This document shows, piece by piece, positions 11,613-23,414 of a DNA stretch of 64,000 nucleotides. The DNA is taken from positions 38,754,234-38,818,233 of the forward strand of contig NC_073307.1 of the NCBI RefSeq assembly GCF_027595985.1, read 5' to 3'. The stretch's first letter is position 1; every line of letters starts with the position of its first letter. The DNA comes from Sorex araneus. Its lineage: Eukaryota > Chordata > Mammalia > Eulipotyphla > Soricidae. The notes under the pieces were generated by a model, which had not been told where the DNA came from, did not search any database, and saw only the letters and a program-made list of their open reading frames with translations. Made by a program: the position numbers and the translations under genes.

Positions 11613-11819
11613 GGAAGAGTTATTTTTAATATAGTGTTTGAACTTAAAAAAAAATAAGACAGCTAAAATCAACTTTATGTGTACGAAATTGAGAATACAG
11701 ATGAAATGGAAAAATTCTTTGGAAAAGATAGGCTATCAAATTTGACATGAAAAGACACAAAAAGCTATACACTACAGAAATCGACTAAATTCTCACGTCT
11801 TTCTTTCCCCTATCAATCT

Positions 11820-12165
11820 GCTTGTGAATTTGATTAATTTACAAGAAGAAAATGGTGCAACTTTACAGAATATTGTTCAAAGACAATTGAGAATGAACAT
11901 CCACATTGTCATCTATGTGGCTCTCATAATGCTGACATATAAATTTGACAATATTACTGTGAAAGGAGACGGTATAGATTGAAAGAAACCCTTACATAAA
12001 AACTAAATTCCTCATTTAAGGCAACATTATATCATGATCAAACTGGGTTGATTCCTGGAATGCAAAGTCAGTTTTACATCTGAAAACCCACCACTTTAAT
12101 GCAGAAATAGAAGAGAAAGTCTGTATTTTTATCTGATTGGTCACAATTAAGTAAGTTCACTCACA
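11820..12165 (+). pseudogene. L1 ORF2 reverse-transcriptase fragment, broken
   Basis: The segment at 12025-12062 (from 'acattatatcatgatcaaac' through 'attcctggaatgc') corresponds to the L1 ORF2 reverse-transcriptase motif around His-Asp-Gln-x-Gly-Phe-Ile-Pro-Gly. Upstream sequence is compatible with preceding ORF2 codons but contains stops and frame breaks. No complete ORF is present. It lies just upstream of a type A SINE and an L1-like tail and may belong to the same old L1. Confidence 0.65.
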
Positions 12166-12278
12166 TTAATCAAAAAGAGGGAGAAAAAGAATCTGCAAAA
12201 TATCAACTAAAAAATAACTAAGAACATATATAATGATGCAGCAACTTTTTCCACTAAAGATCAATAATACAGCATGCT

Positions 12279-12458
12279 GGGGCTGGAGCGATAGCACAGC
12301 GGGTAGGGCGTTTGCCTTGCGGCCAACCTGGGTTTCGAATCCCAGCATCCCATATGGTCCCATGAGCACCGCCAGGAGTAATTCCCGAGTGTAGAACCAG
12401 GAGTAACCCCTGTGCATCGCCGGGTGTTACCCAAAAAGAAAAAAGAAAAAAAAGAAAG
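12279..12458 (+). mobile_element. Type A SINE
   Basis: Near-consensus: 'ggggctggagcgatagcacag', 'gggtagggcgtttgccttgc', 'catcccatatggtccc', 'gagcaccgccaggagtaa', 'gtgcatcgccgggtgt', then an A/G-rich tail. A short deletion has removed part of the 'cacgcggccgacc' segment before the B-box. It separates L1 ORF2-like sequence from an L1-like tail. Confidence 0.9.
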
Positions 12459-12459
12459 T

Positions 12460-12935
12460 CTCAGTGGTGGGCTTAGGTGGGATTCCTGCGGGAGAGTGCA
12501 AAGAGGAGCGTGGCAATTGATAGAGAGTGGTGGGAACCCACTGTGTCCTCTGGATCATAAAACAAAGGAGATTCAAAGCAGGGCACAACTGCCACCCCAA
12601 GCTATCGAGGCCATCCCAATTCTGGAATTTTTCATAACGAGCAAATATATACACACCTGCTGAGTTTGCAAGATTTCTGCCAAGTTTTAACAAAAGGCCT
12701 TTTCCTCTACTATCTTTCTCTCTACTTAAATATATAAGGCCGCAAAGTAGAGAGAGGGTTAGAGGGAAATTGATATAGAGGCAGTGGAAGGGATGTGGGG
12801 TGTGGCGAGGGATACTGGGGACCTTGGTGGTAGAAAATGTACACTGGTGGTGGAATTAATGTTCGATCATTTTATGATTGAAGCTCAAACTTGAAAACTT
12901 TACAACTGTATCTGACACTGATTCAATTAAAAAAG
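12460..12935 (+). repeat. L1-like 3' region and tail
   Basis: Ends with 'gatactggggaccttggtgg', 'gtacactggtggtggaatta', 'tacaactgtatctgacactg' and 'attcaattaaaaaag', the window's recurring L1-like 3' tail. It is in the same orientation as the ORF2 fragment at 11.8-12.2 kb. Confidence 0.6.
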
Positions 12936-12939
12936 GGGT

Positions 12940-15235
12940 GGGAGAGGAAATAAAACTTCCAAAACTGTGCAGTGCAGGGAATGAGAAAATGATGATTTTC
13001 TATTTTAATTATTAGTCTTTAAACAGAGCAACTAATTTCATCACCTTTTGTACTTGATGATAAAAAATGATGTGTCTAATTATTCAATAACTTTCTCTGA
13101 AAATTTTGTGTTGAGTTTATTAAAATATTCATTTTTACCTGTAAATTATAGCTATTAGACAAAACAGAAGCACTTTTCACCACAGAAGAGAAATGAGAGG
13201 GATTCCTATTCAAGGGTTAAGACAGATATGTTCCTTCTCCCAAATCTTGAATCTTGTGTCTTATTTGATCACTATGGTGCCCATGTGAACTGTGACTGTA
13301 AAAATTGTACTTGAATGAAGTGGAAGCATCTAGAAACAAAGAAATCAGTGCTACAGGGAACAAGGTGAAAGAAAGGTCAATTATTTTAAAAGCCATTAGA
13401 CAAAAAGAGCCGGATTCTTATTTTTATATTCCAAATTATGCATTTGCAAATTCAGGAGGATGTTTTATCAAATATTATTTTAATAGACTGATAAATTGAT
13501 GCTCATATTGTATGCATTGACCACAAACTTTTCTTGATTGGTAGATTTTCAATATTTTCTCTATTAAATTTAAGTGACAACAATTTCAATGACAACAGTG
13601 TAAATTGAGGTCTGGTCAGTGTTTATCAGCTCAGATATAGGATTTCTGCTATAAACCAACATCTCTCTTACTAAGTTATTGAAAAATCGAATAACAATTT
13701 TTAACATTCATATTTTGTTTCTGATTTAGAAAAAGCACAAACTCATATGACTTGCATTTAACTAAACTCTACTATTCTGGAGAGCGGCCTATTTTTAATG
13801 ACATCACTGAGCATAAATTTCCACAGTTGCTTCTCCTGCTTCTGGATGACAGAATGTATTCTGAAAAAAAAATCTATTCGACTAAAAAAAATCAATATGC
13901 CAAGATTTAGTACAGCACATACAACTAGAAAGATTTTTCTTTTTTCCGATAAACCATTTAATAAGGTTTAATTGTTCCTATTTCATTTTACTTTGCCCTC
14001 ATGGAAACTATGCAATAGTCTTTTATAAAAGTTAATAACACATTTAAAGTTATTTGCCAAATTATCCCTAACCCATCCTTCTCCAAAGTTAAATATTGTG
14101 TAAGTTAAATTATTTGTATTGGCCTAATTTCATCATTTCTGTATGCTTTTGCCATATAATCAACTAGATATTTAAAATTCTTCACAGTGATATTTTAACA
14201 AATGAAGGAATCTTTGAATGAAAGATTCAAAAAAAATGTAGATGACATGCAGTATAGAAACATTTTTCCATTGTCTATTATAATGGTCTTAGAATAGCTC
14301 TCAGTATTTAAAATATCACTCTCCAATGCCTTTCCATGTAAAAAATTAGTGTTCTTAGTACCCAGCATCCCTAACATTCCCTCTTATTAACCTATTAGGA
14401 TGGTATGTTTAAACCATATGAACTGATTTCCTTGCAGTCTCCCCCTATATAAGTCAATCATCAGTTTTGTGGAAAGTTGCAGGGAACTCTAGGGACATAC
14501 ACACTTGCACTTTTGGGATGACTTCAACTTTCTCAGAGAACTCTCAAGGTATTCTGTAGCCCAAACCCAATGTACTTTGCCTAATTAACCAATCTCACTA
14601 GCTCACCAAGCATAGGTAGAAAAACTAAAGGAAGATTTTACCAAGCACAAACTCAATGAGTACTACCCTAACCAGTCTAACACCTAGAAGATTTGCATAG
14701 GAAAAAAAAAGATAAATGAAGTTATAGGGTCCAAAAAGACAAAGGTAGGTTTGAAAAAGCATTACTATCTATAAAAATGAGAATGAGTTTCAGTGCAAAA
14801 GGACTGAGTTTTTCACCTTTGTTCTGAGGAAGAAAAGCGAGGGAGTCCACATTATCAACCCCATTTCAGTAAAAGTTATCCCTATAATGCCACCATTCAC
14901 ATAGTCTTTACAAATTTTTACCCAATTCAATTGGACAATCCATCACTGAGACTCTAAGTTCAGAGTCTGGGAACCCACCATTAATTTCATTTATCAACTA
15001 CTTTTAGGTCCTATTTCTGCGCAGATAAGTACCATTAAAATTCACACCACCCCCTAAGACTTCAATCTCTGGGTAATATCACCAATGTATGAGTGCTCCC
15101 TTCATTCCAACTCTACCTTTGATAATAAATTGTTTCTTTTAAGTTGAAAGGCACAGTCTCCGTTCCATATTAAATAGCAATATTGTGAATGTTTTACTCC
15201 TCTAACATGGAACTCATGAATCACAAAACAGTAAC
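12940..15235. other. Unassigned AT-rich sequence
   Basis: No gene. The frames 13305-13499 and 14195-14377 have no domain. The 14440-15130 part is less AT-rich and could be an unrecognised ancient repeat. Confidence 0.45.
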
Positions 15236-15239
15236 TGAA

Positions 15240-15345
15240 GAATGTAACTAAACAAACACAGGATGATCTCACTTATCTATGGTATATGGAATACGAGATG
15301 AGGAAATGTACAACAGTAAAAGGGAGATTTTTAGGTCACCCATTG
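15240..15345 (+). repeat. L1 3' UTR fragment, 5' of an LTR-like insertion
   Basis: 'acaggatgatctcacttatc', then 'tggtatatggaatacgag', matches the widespread mammalian L1 3' UTR block. The matching distal part of the same 3' UTR reappears in the same orientation at about 16690-16985, after the LTR-like element. Confidence 0.6.
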
Positions 15346-16540
15346 TAGGATAACATTGAGTTTGTCCTTTCAGCCTTGCAGCAGGGAATGTAGTTTACCT
15401 TAGAGCAATGTACTTTCTATATGGACACAGGAAGACAGTTAATATTATGCTTTGTAACTTGGAAGCTGATTGACTCCAATAATATTTACTCTTGGGCATC
15501 TGCTTTCCCAACTCAGTTGCCCTTAGTTCCTAGCACTCCAAAAGCAGGGTCCCAGTGAGGGACAGAATGAATACAGGGCAAGCTGTGAGCTACCCTAGCA
15601 TCAAAATGGGCCAGGCCAAAGCACCACAATACTCAATTATAAGTTGAGAGCATGATCATAGACAAATGCTGTCATGATCCAAAAGTAACGATTAGACTAG
15701 GACTCTGCTGGGGTTAGAAAGACTAACCTAGCCTGAGGACTGTGGTCTGGAATATATAGTGAATGTCCTCAGGAAGAACCAAACTTTAAGTTTGATATAT
15801 CTCTTACTGTGCTCATACAGAATGACATTGCTAGAAATATTAGAAATAAATTTACTATAACATTTAAGTGCATTACTAGCTGAGGAAGGAAAAGAGTGAC
15901 ACATTCTTGTTTGGATCCCACCCTTGAGTGGATATCCTAGTAATCTGGAGTAATCTCCTTAGGTAAGATTTTGTTAATCTCCTGGAAAAATGGTCTTACC
16001 CTTCTTTGTTGATTTGTTAATGTTCAACCCACCTTTGCATCACCACCCTATGTAATTGCTATATAAACTAAGACTGTAAGGGGAGAAGGGGCAGAGGTAA
16101 GACAGAAGTAAGGAGAAGAGACAGAGGAGAGAGAAGACACAGAGGTAAGACAGAAGGGCAGAGGTAAGACAGAAGCAGGGAGAGAAGACATAGAAGCAAG
16201 GAGAAGACACAGAAGCTGGAGAGAAGACATAGAAGCAAGGAGAAGACACAGAAGCTGGAGAGAAGACATAGAAGCATGAGAGAAGACACAGAAACAGGGG
16301 AGAAGACACAGAAACAAGGGAGAAGACACAGAAGCAAGAGAAAAGGCACAGAAGCAGGAGAGAAGGCACAGAGACAGAGAAGGTCTGAAGAGACCAGAGG
16401 AGAGACTACAGACACAGAGTCAGAGATAGAGAGACCGACAGAGAGAGCACAGGGTCAAACACAGAAGTAGAGCACAAAGAGGAGCCATCCCTATCCGGTC
16501 CATACACAGCGGCTCGAGAGCATCGAATGTGAGTGGCAAG
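15345..16540 (+). mobile_element. LTR-like element, copy 1, with promoter-like TATA and internal minisatellite
   Basis: About 470 bp at 15380-15830 are repeated as a diverged copy at 38340-38760, sharing 'gggcatctgctttc', 'agcagggtcccagtgaggga', 'ctgtcatgatcc', 'gactaggac' and 'gtgctcatacagaatgaca'. In copy 1 this is followed by 'tgctatataaactaagactg' (a TATA-like box) and then a purine-rich minisatellite, an arrangement like U3-R-U5 of an endogenous retroviral LTR. No gag, pol or env sequence is recognised. The exact ends and target duplication were not resolved. Confidence 0.5.
16078..16440 (+). repeat. Minisatellite, 19-20 bp unit (GAGAAGACACAGAAGCAAGG-like)
   Basis: About ten clear units between 16170 and 16380 follow the pattern gagaagacayagaagcwrg(a), with more degenerate units on both sides. 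A 39-bp higher-order unit (16189-16227, then 16228-16266) is duplicated. The purine bias leaves all three antisense frames open for 93-115 codons, which explains the overlapping open frames there. Confidence 0.85.
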
Positions 16541-16684
16541 AGAATGCCACCCCAAGAGCCCACAAACAACACAACACACCACATCATTGCACCCTTCCAC
16601 ACACACATGTGCGTGCATTTGTATTTTTTACAACCCTTGATACCAGTGTTTAGAAAGGAGGACAGAAAAGGCAAGAAATCGAGG

Positions 16685-16985
16685 GGGGGATGAAGATAAA
16701 GGGTAGTAATAGGTGAAATGGCATTAGGGCTTTAGTTGTCATGGTATATAGGTAAGTGGTAGAACCATATATCCAAAATGCAGATTGGACAAAAGTGAAA
16801 ACATGAGCTCTAAGCTACAACCACAGAATCTTTATAATGTGCCTGTCGAGCTGACAGATGGGGATGGCTTGGGGATTGGGGTGGGGAGGGAATATGGGAA
16901 CACTGGTGGAGGGAAGATGACACTGGTACTGGGATTGGTGTTGAAATATTTTATGCATCAAATACAACTAACAATAATTTTGTAA
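16685..16985 (+). repeat. L1 3' UTR distal part and tail, 3' of the LTR-like insertion
   Basis: The block 'gagctctaagctacaacc', 'gtcgagctgacagatgggg', then 'gaacactggtggagggaag' and 'aataattttgtaaatca', aligns with 48040-48240. There the same order follows a clear L1 3' UTR. Together with 15240-15345 it marks an L1 3' end split by a later insertion. Confidence 0.65.
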
Positions 16986-17379
16986 ATCACAATTCTTAGT
17001 AAAAATAATTTTCATAAAGAATGTCACTTGAGTTGAGTTAGCTAGACTTTGGAGAAGCTGAGCAATTTGAAATTGATTATTTAATAACTCAGTCCTAGAC
17101 TAGCATCACTGTTTCACAGCATTATAGCTCACAGGATTATAGCTCATGATCACACATTTAGTCTCTTCTGTGGTCTTACCTTTAAGACATCATCTTTAAC
17201 CTTTTCTACTTATATGATATCCCTAGATAATTGTATATAGAACTGATCCATCGTTCATATGCAACTGACTCAAAAACTTACATTCCTTATGCTAGATGTG
17301 ACTTGGAATTCCAGGTGCTGCTCTTGAAAATCCACATGCATATTATGCACCTTAGCTTTAATATATCTTTCTTTTCCTG

Positions 17380-17665
17380 AATACGCTGTTTAAACATCAT
17401 ACACTCTCCCAGATTGTCTGTCTCCCTCCACCATTAACCCAGTGTACTCCCCACCCCTTGATAAACTCTGTTCTTAAACCAAATTCTGATTTTCCCTCAC
17501 AAACCGTTTCTTTTACTTTTGCTTCACTCATTTAAATGGATAGCAACTATTTCACTCAGATGCCCAAATAACAAACTCTTCTCTCATAAAATATAATTTA
17601 TCCATCTATAATCAAGTTCTGTTCATTAAACTTTTCCAAAGTACCCTAAAGCTGGTCATCTGACA
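17380..17665 (+). repeat. L2-like relic, first part
   Basis: The order 'tttaaatggatagcaact', 'cactcagatgcccaaataac', 'ttatccatctataatcaagt', 'aaacttttccaaagta' resembles the 3' half of mammalian L2 LINEs. Its continuation appears at 18190-18425 after a solo-LTR-like block. Identification is from memory of the L2 consensus. Confidence 0.45.
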
Positions 17666-17697
17666 TTAACCTAGGCACAAGACTCTAGAGCATCCTG

Positions 17698-18077
17698 TTG
17701 GGAACTGGAGCAGATATAAGACCTGACCTTGCAAAGCGGCCCAGAAGCGAAGATTCCCAAGAGGAAGTATCTGGGCAAAGTTGGCAAGAACAGGTTCTTA
17801 GCACGGGGTGAATGGAATTGCGCTTCACCCAACTTTCTAGTCATATGCACCCAAGACACAGAAACTGTCACATATGCTCCAGGTCATCTTAGCTACAATA
17901 TCTAATCTTGTAAGCCGAGACCCACTATAAAATATGTGTGTATTGGCAATTCAGTGAACGAACATCAGACTCTCCAGAATGTGTTTCTCCACGTGCCTGT
18001 CACCCTTTGCCCCATGTCTGGCCGAACCTGTACGCAACATGTCTGGGCACCGTTGGGTGAAAACTGTTCCCCAACCC
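17698..18077 (+). mobile_element. Candidate solo LTR inserted in the L2-like relic
   Basis: Begins 'tgttgggaactgg' and ends 'ctgttccccaaccc', giving short inverted termini of the TG...CA LTR style. It is GC-richer than its surroundings. It carries a TATA-like 'cactataaaatatgtg' at about 17924, with 'catgtctgggcaccgttggg' near the end. No internal retroviral sequence or clear target duplication was found. Confidence 0.45.
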
Positions 18078-18189
18078 AAGACAGCATTCATTTTCTTGAG
18101 ATTTTATTTTCTTACATATTAATAAAATATTATATTAATAATATATTGGGGTTATATTTTCTTATATATCAATATTTTTATTTTCTTGT

Positions 18190-18425
18190 GATCATACCAC
18201 TAATTCAAACTCTGCCCTATGGCAGAACTAGAGTGATCCCATAAAGGTTAAATCATTATTCTCCTCAGAGGATTAATCAGCATGCTCCTCAGGGCTTGTA
18301 TCTCTCATACATATTCCCTATAATAATGCTCATTTCATTCAAAGTCCAAAGTCCTAAAGTCACAGAAGTCAACAAAATCTAATACAACTCTGCCACATCA
18401 TCCCATCTCCTTTCCCTCAATCACT
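18190..18425 (+). repeat. L2-like relic, second part
   Basis: 'ggcagaactagagtgatcc', 'attcaaagtccaaagtcct' and 'ccacatcatcccatctcctt' match the L2-type order that follows the segment at 17380-17665. The relic therefore appears interrupted by the block at 17698-18077. Confidence 0.45.
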
Positions 18426-18429
18426 TCAC

Positions 18430-20890
18430 TTTGAGCTAAATAGTGAGTGTTAAAGTATCTTATGCAGAGCTTAACCCAGGGTCTTTATTAATGCTATTTT
18501 CTCCCCCCAAATTATGTAATTTTCATAATTACTTAAAACTGGATTCTGATGTTTTACATATAATAGTGTTATTATATTCATAAATTTCCTTACCATCATT
18601 ATTTCTTGTTCCCCATACACTAATGTATTTTTCTCCAAATTTATTACCAGATACATTCTATATGAGTTGCAAATGTATTCATTTATCATCTGCCTACCTA
18701 TATTCAATACAATATTGTGTAATATTGTATCCTAGTCCTAAACCAGTGCCTTGGATTAGAATACAATTATGAAGTATTTGTTTAATCCATTAATTGATTG
18801 TATAGAAAAGAGAACAGATCCTAGAATTCTAATGGATTTATTTCCTTTGTAATTAATATACTTTTAAAGTAACTGAACATACTGTATTCTTTCAAATGAC
18901 TCTTGCCCTATATAATTAAGAGAATTGTATAAACATTTGGTTCTTGTGTCTTTTGAACTCCCATTAAACATCATAATTGAAGTCATTATTACGAACAGAA
19001 TACACATTTCCAAATACATTAAGGTTTCCTTCAAATAAAGCAAGAATGAAAAACACCACCACTGACCCAAAGCAAAACAAACAGAAATCAAAACTAATGT
19101 TCAGCATAATCAACTAACCCATAAGTCCATTCATAGAAATCTATTTAGAGAGCTAAAGAGATAGCTCAACAGGCTGGAACAAATGAAGGAACCCTGGTAC
19201 CTAATGATTGTCCAAGAAATGCCAAGGTCTACATCTCCGAGGAAATTTGGAGAAGAATGCAGATATAATTGGATGAAACTAAAAGGTACACAGAAAACGA
19301 AAATCAATGACAAAATTATCACTTTCAGTACCACAATTTCTGTTTTTCCAAACATAAGACAAAACCTTTTTCTTCCATCCAACCAAATACATAAATATAT
19401 TGCTGGTTAACAAGAAGTCTTGTAATTTTTAAATTGTCATTTAACTTTTAATAAAAAGCTATCATAGATGATCCTTACTAAAAAACTAGATCAAAATATT
19501 TCATTGATTTTACCAAAGAATTTTGTTAATGAAAAACTGTGCTAGATAGATACAAAAAAGAGATGAATGGAAGCTAGCAAGGAGAGAAATCCGTTTAAGA
19601 GGGAATAGTTGAGGTTATGGGAATAATCAGGATGAGGAATGAAACGAAAGCATGTAACCAACAAGAGTCCCCCTTCCAATTGAATAATACAAAATGTAAA
19701 TGCTTCAGTTAATATAGACTCTTGCTAATGAAGATGAGTAGATACTTAATCTATGGTCCCATCTTCCATTCTGATTGTAGTTTCCATTAAAACAACCTTA
19801 CTGAAGAATAAAATTGCTTGGTTTGGGTTTTGGCTGGTGAACAGCCCTAGAAGAGGCAGTAGAAACAGAATTATCAAGTTTAGGTTATGTGGAACAAAGT
19901 AATCGGAAGAATATCAGAAAAGCAGCTGGAGACACAAGTGGAACCCCTACAGAAACTCTGGAGGGAGTAAGTATACCCCATCACAGGCATGTTCTAGTGC
20001 AACATCATTTCATAACCTAGAAATCTAGGACTTGGATGCTCCCAGGAAACATAAATCTGTATTCTGGTGTAGATGAATTTTCACATTCTGTCATCAAATT
20101 ATTCCAAATTTGATGTAAGGAACAACTGATGTGTTACCTTTCTAACTCAAAAAATTAAATATTAAAATTCATAATACTTCATTGTGAAGCTCTTGTACTT
20201 TAATTTCAAGACACTGTCTTTCTAATAAATGACACAGGTCTACATTTCTTAAGTTATGTCCTGACTTCTGGGAAGCTCCAAATTAAATTCTAGGCTTATG
20301 TAATGTAAATTTTGAATATAATATGCAGTTGATACATATTGAATAAAGAAAAAGAGTCACTAGCAAACAGCTAACTATCCCTGTCCTAAACATGTCTAAG
20401 GATAATCAGCCTTATCTTAAATCTATCCAAGTCGGAAGCAGTACTGATGGCCTCAAAGTTCTGGTCTATATGGTATCTTTTAGCACAGTTAAAGATTTCT
20501 TCAAGTTAGACTTTCTTCCTCCAAAAGAGATTGATTAATAATACCTAAGGGGTCCTTCAGTTATGTAATATCAAGTTTATCTCAGTTAGCACTTCCAACC
20601 AGAAATGTTGGTAGGTCTTCAATGATCTTAAAGTTTCCGGCCTACCAATTCTCTCCACAAAGGAGAGCGCTAAGATCGTCACTGAATTCAAACTCCCCCA
20701 CCTCCTTTACTCTCTTTCCACTTTTCTTTGCTCATTATGCTCATTTCTCACTGATTCTGCATCATTTTACTCAGGTAAGCATTTGCATGTCCTATTGATT
20801 ACACACTGACTGGAGGAAAGAGTTGTGCAAAAGGAAAGCTACTGACAAAGTCACTTTGTGTGTCTACATTAGTAGCCTTTACATTGAAGG
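18430..20890. other. Unassigned AT-rich sequence
   Basis: No gene. A weak SINE-head resemblance ('aaagagatagctcaacaggctgg', 19154-19176) is not followed by a recognisable body. Open frames of 74-83 codons at 18864-19410 have no domain. Confidence 0.45.
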
Positions 20891-20894
20891 AATG

Positions 20895-21064
20895 GTTTAG
20901 AGCAATGGTTTTCAACCACCTGTTTATGAACTAAAATGGGTCCACAGGTGTAAAGAGATTGAAAATCTGTGGTCTTAGAACTATACTTAATCATATGTGG
21001 ATTGATATGCAGGAGAAATGCCGGTCTGCAGGTCAAAAATAGGTTGAAGAACTCTTGTTTAGAG
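20895..21064. mobile_element. Short hAT (Charlie-type) non-autonomous DNA transposon with 8-bp target duplication
   Basis: The element (20903-21056, about 154 bp) is bounded by gtttagag at 20895-20902 and 21057-21064. An 8-bp duplication is diagnostic of hAT transposons. Its ends are inverted: 'caatggttttcaacc' on the left, and 'ggttgaagaactctt' on the right, whose complement is aagagttcttcaacc. No transposase sequence is present, so it would have been mobilised in trans. Confidence 0.8.
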
Positions 21065-21109
21065 CAGTGGTTATCATACACTGATCCAGACATAAAAAGA
21101 CTGAAGACA

Positions 21110-21225
21110 GGGGCTGGAGAGATAGCACAGCAGGTAGGGCACTTACCTTTAGCACAATCACCCTAGGTTTGATCCACAGAACCTCATAGGGCACCCAGCA
21201 GTGATTCTTTGTTGGATATGCATAC
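21110..21225 (+). repeat. SINE, diverged and short
   Basis: The head 'ggggctggagagatagcacagcaggtagggcac' is well kept. The B-box is degenerate ('aggtttgatccacag') and the body ends after 'ggcacccagcagtgattc'. It sits about 45 bp beyond the hAT element. Confidence 0.8.
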
Positions 21226-21734
21226 ACATGCATATAAATATGATGAGAATTAGTTTAATGGATTAGACTAAGGAGTGGGACTAGAGAGAGTAGTTTATAG
21301 GAATTTTGCTTCCTGGAAAGTCAGCACCACAAGAAGGGAAGCTCCCTTGATAGGGGTCCTGTAGTCACCTTATCTCTGCTACCTCTCCCAGAGAAGAGTC
21401 CTTAGAGGTAAACTAAATTTACTGATCCTCAGTTATAAATCTCCAATGCCAACTCAGTCACATATCCACTTTGTCTCCTCAGTTACATAGTTCCTACTGA
21501 CGTGTGTTAGCTTAGCATGATTAGGTTAGCATAGGTAGCAGATGTTGAAAGCAATGACCCTTAATCTTTCTATAATTGCTGTTTGAAATCAAAAAATAAG
21601 GAATGTGATGGAGAATCGGGGCTCTCAGTGCATAAGACTGTGAGGGTCCCTGACCCATGCCTTTCTCTCTCATGTCTGTCTTGTTTTCTTAACCCCTGTA
21701 GTACACTACTTCAGACCCATTTACCAAGGGCTGG

Positions 21735-21832
21735 TTCTTGGTAATCCCTGAGCAGAGAGCCAAGAGTAAAGCCACAAGCCCTGTCAAGAGGGGTCAAAAA
21801 AAATAAAAAAGAACAAAAAGAAAACCTGGTTT
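21735..21832 (+). repeat. SINE 3' end fragment
   Basis: 'ggtaatccctgagcagagagccaagagtaaagcc' followed by an A-rich tail ('caaaaaaaataaaaaagaac') matches the distal part of the SINE family. The upstream part is not recognisable. Confidence 0.5.
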
Positions 21833-21837
21833 AGAGC

Positions 21838-22012
21838 TGTGCTTCTCAGCCTTTTTCCAACTTTGCTTCCTTTTGTGTGCCTCCCCCATTCTACCCCTCC
21901 AGTCTTGTGTCACTACCTGTCCCCTGCCCCATTTATGCAGTTTTCACCTGGAGGCCCTTGGAATATCATGGAGGCCCAAAGGGTCCATATGCACCCCAGT
22001 TGAAACACACTT
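21838..22012. repeat. Possible second hAT-type element
   Basis: The left end 'tgtgcttctcagcctttttcc' and the right end 'ccccagttgaaacaca' (complement tgtgtttcaactg) are weakly inverted and resemble Charlie termini. No clean 8-bp duplication was found. Confidence 0.35.
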
Positions 22013-22823
22013 TCTCTTATCTTTTTTTTTTTGAAGAAAAGAGTCATAAAAATGGGTCTTTGAAAAACGTTAGATGGTGTCAATTTTTCATCTGTTATTT
22101 TTTCACAAGAATATTACTTTACACCTACACCTATAGTATAGACATTACTTGGAGGACTAGCAACTTATTATGTGAACACATACAATCTTTTGACAATCAA
22201 AATTTAAATGTTTATCTATAGAAATTATATTTAGTGGAAAAGACGTATAAGATTACTTAAGCATATATTTGTTTCTTTTTTGTTAATTACTATTACTTTT
22301 TCTTGTGGAAAATGATCATTTCTCAGAGTCTATTTTGTGATAAAAAACAGAGTGATCAGAATTGTCCCATGAAAGAAGTGAGTTCACATTTCCTACTACA
22401 ACAGAACAATTGCTCTCCCTCAAAAGCATGACTTTTGTCTTGAAAGAAAACATTTATGATATCTTTAAAGGAAAAATTTAACGTTAACAACCCACATGGC
22501 AGTACTGTTTGACAAACATGGCGGTTTCTAATGTTCTGCAAGCCTAATTAAGGAACATGTTTTGCTTTCTCAATTCTATTTAGCCTTTCTCCTTATATTT
22601 CCCAGTCAATGCCCATATCTGTACTTTACAAAATAATAATTACTATAACAAATAGCAGTTCCAATACAGTATACATTTCTCCAGTGAAATCTTTGATTGC
22701 TTCTCCAATCTAGGTTTTACTCGTTTCAAAGTTCCTTGTTTTTTCACTTAAACATAATTTCCTGAAAAACGAGACTTTTCACACATCAATGCAACTAATC
22801 AAAAATAATAATAGTAGATACTG

Positions 22824-22963
22824 TTTTGCTTTTTTGTGGGGTATGGGATGGAAAATATACGTCCAGCAGTGTTCAGGGCTAACTCCTGGATATGTCTTGG
22901 CTCAGGGGATTGAACGTGGTTGACAAGGCAAGCTCTTCAGCACTTGTACTATCTCCCAGGTCA
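22824..22963 (-). repeat. Degenerate SINE, antisense
   Basis: Inverted landmarks: 'cagcagtgttcagggctaactcctgg', 'ggctcaggggattgaacgtgg' and 'cacttgtactatctcccaggtc'. Confidence 0.6.
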
Positions 22964-23353
22964 TAAGATAGTATTTCTAAGTGCCTACCAGTAGTTGGGC
23001 AGATTGATAAAGACTTGCTCTTCATTTCAGTAGGTGCCTGTATGCCCAGGTAATTATCTACAGTGATGCTGCAAATGTGAAACTGATTGCTGAGCTGATA
23101 AAAAACTGATCAATAAATGATCCAAAGTCAGGGATAAATATCTCCAAGATTTATAGCTTCCCCCACCACATGAGAAGAGATTGAAAGGAAGCATTTCTGA
23201 AATGAAAGGGATGAAAGCTAGTTGCTACTACTACTTTCTGTGAAAGAGTTCTGGGCCACCAAAATAACTACCAAATCACAGCAAAGAACACAGCTAAATA
23301 GAGCAGCAGTATTTCAGCACTATTTCACATATTGTCAGGCAGGAACATCAAAG

Positions 23354-23414
23354 CACACACACACACACACACACTCACACACACACACACACACTCACAC
23401 ACACACACACACAT
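23354..23414 (+). repeat. (CA)n microsatellite
   Basis: About 61 bp of CA dinucleotide, interrupted twice by 'ctca'. Confidence 0.98.

Noticed and set aside
16170..16380. CRISPR-like appearance of regular ~20-bp repeats
   Set aside because: Units are directly adjacent with no unique spacers, and the window is mammalian.
16040..16415. Three overlapping antisense frames of 93-115 codons rich in Ser/Leu/Cys/Phe
   Set aside because: They read through the purine-rich minisatellite; periodic composition explains the lack of stops in all three frames.
15345..16540. Intact endogenous retrovirus
   Set aside because: Only LTR-like sequence is present; no gag, pol or env reading frame was recognised at either copy.
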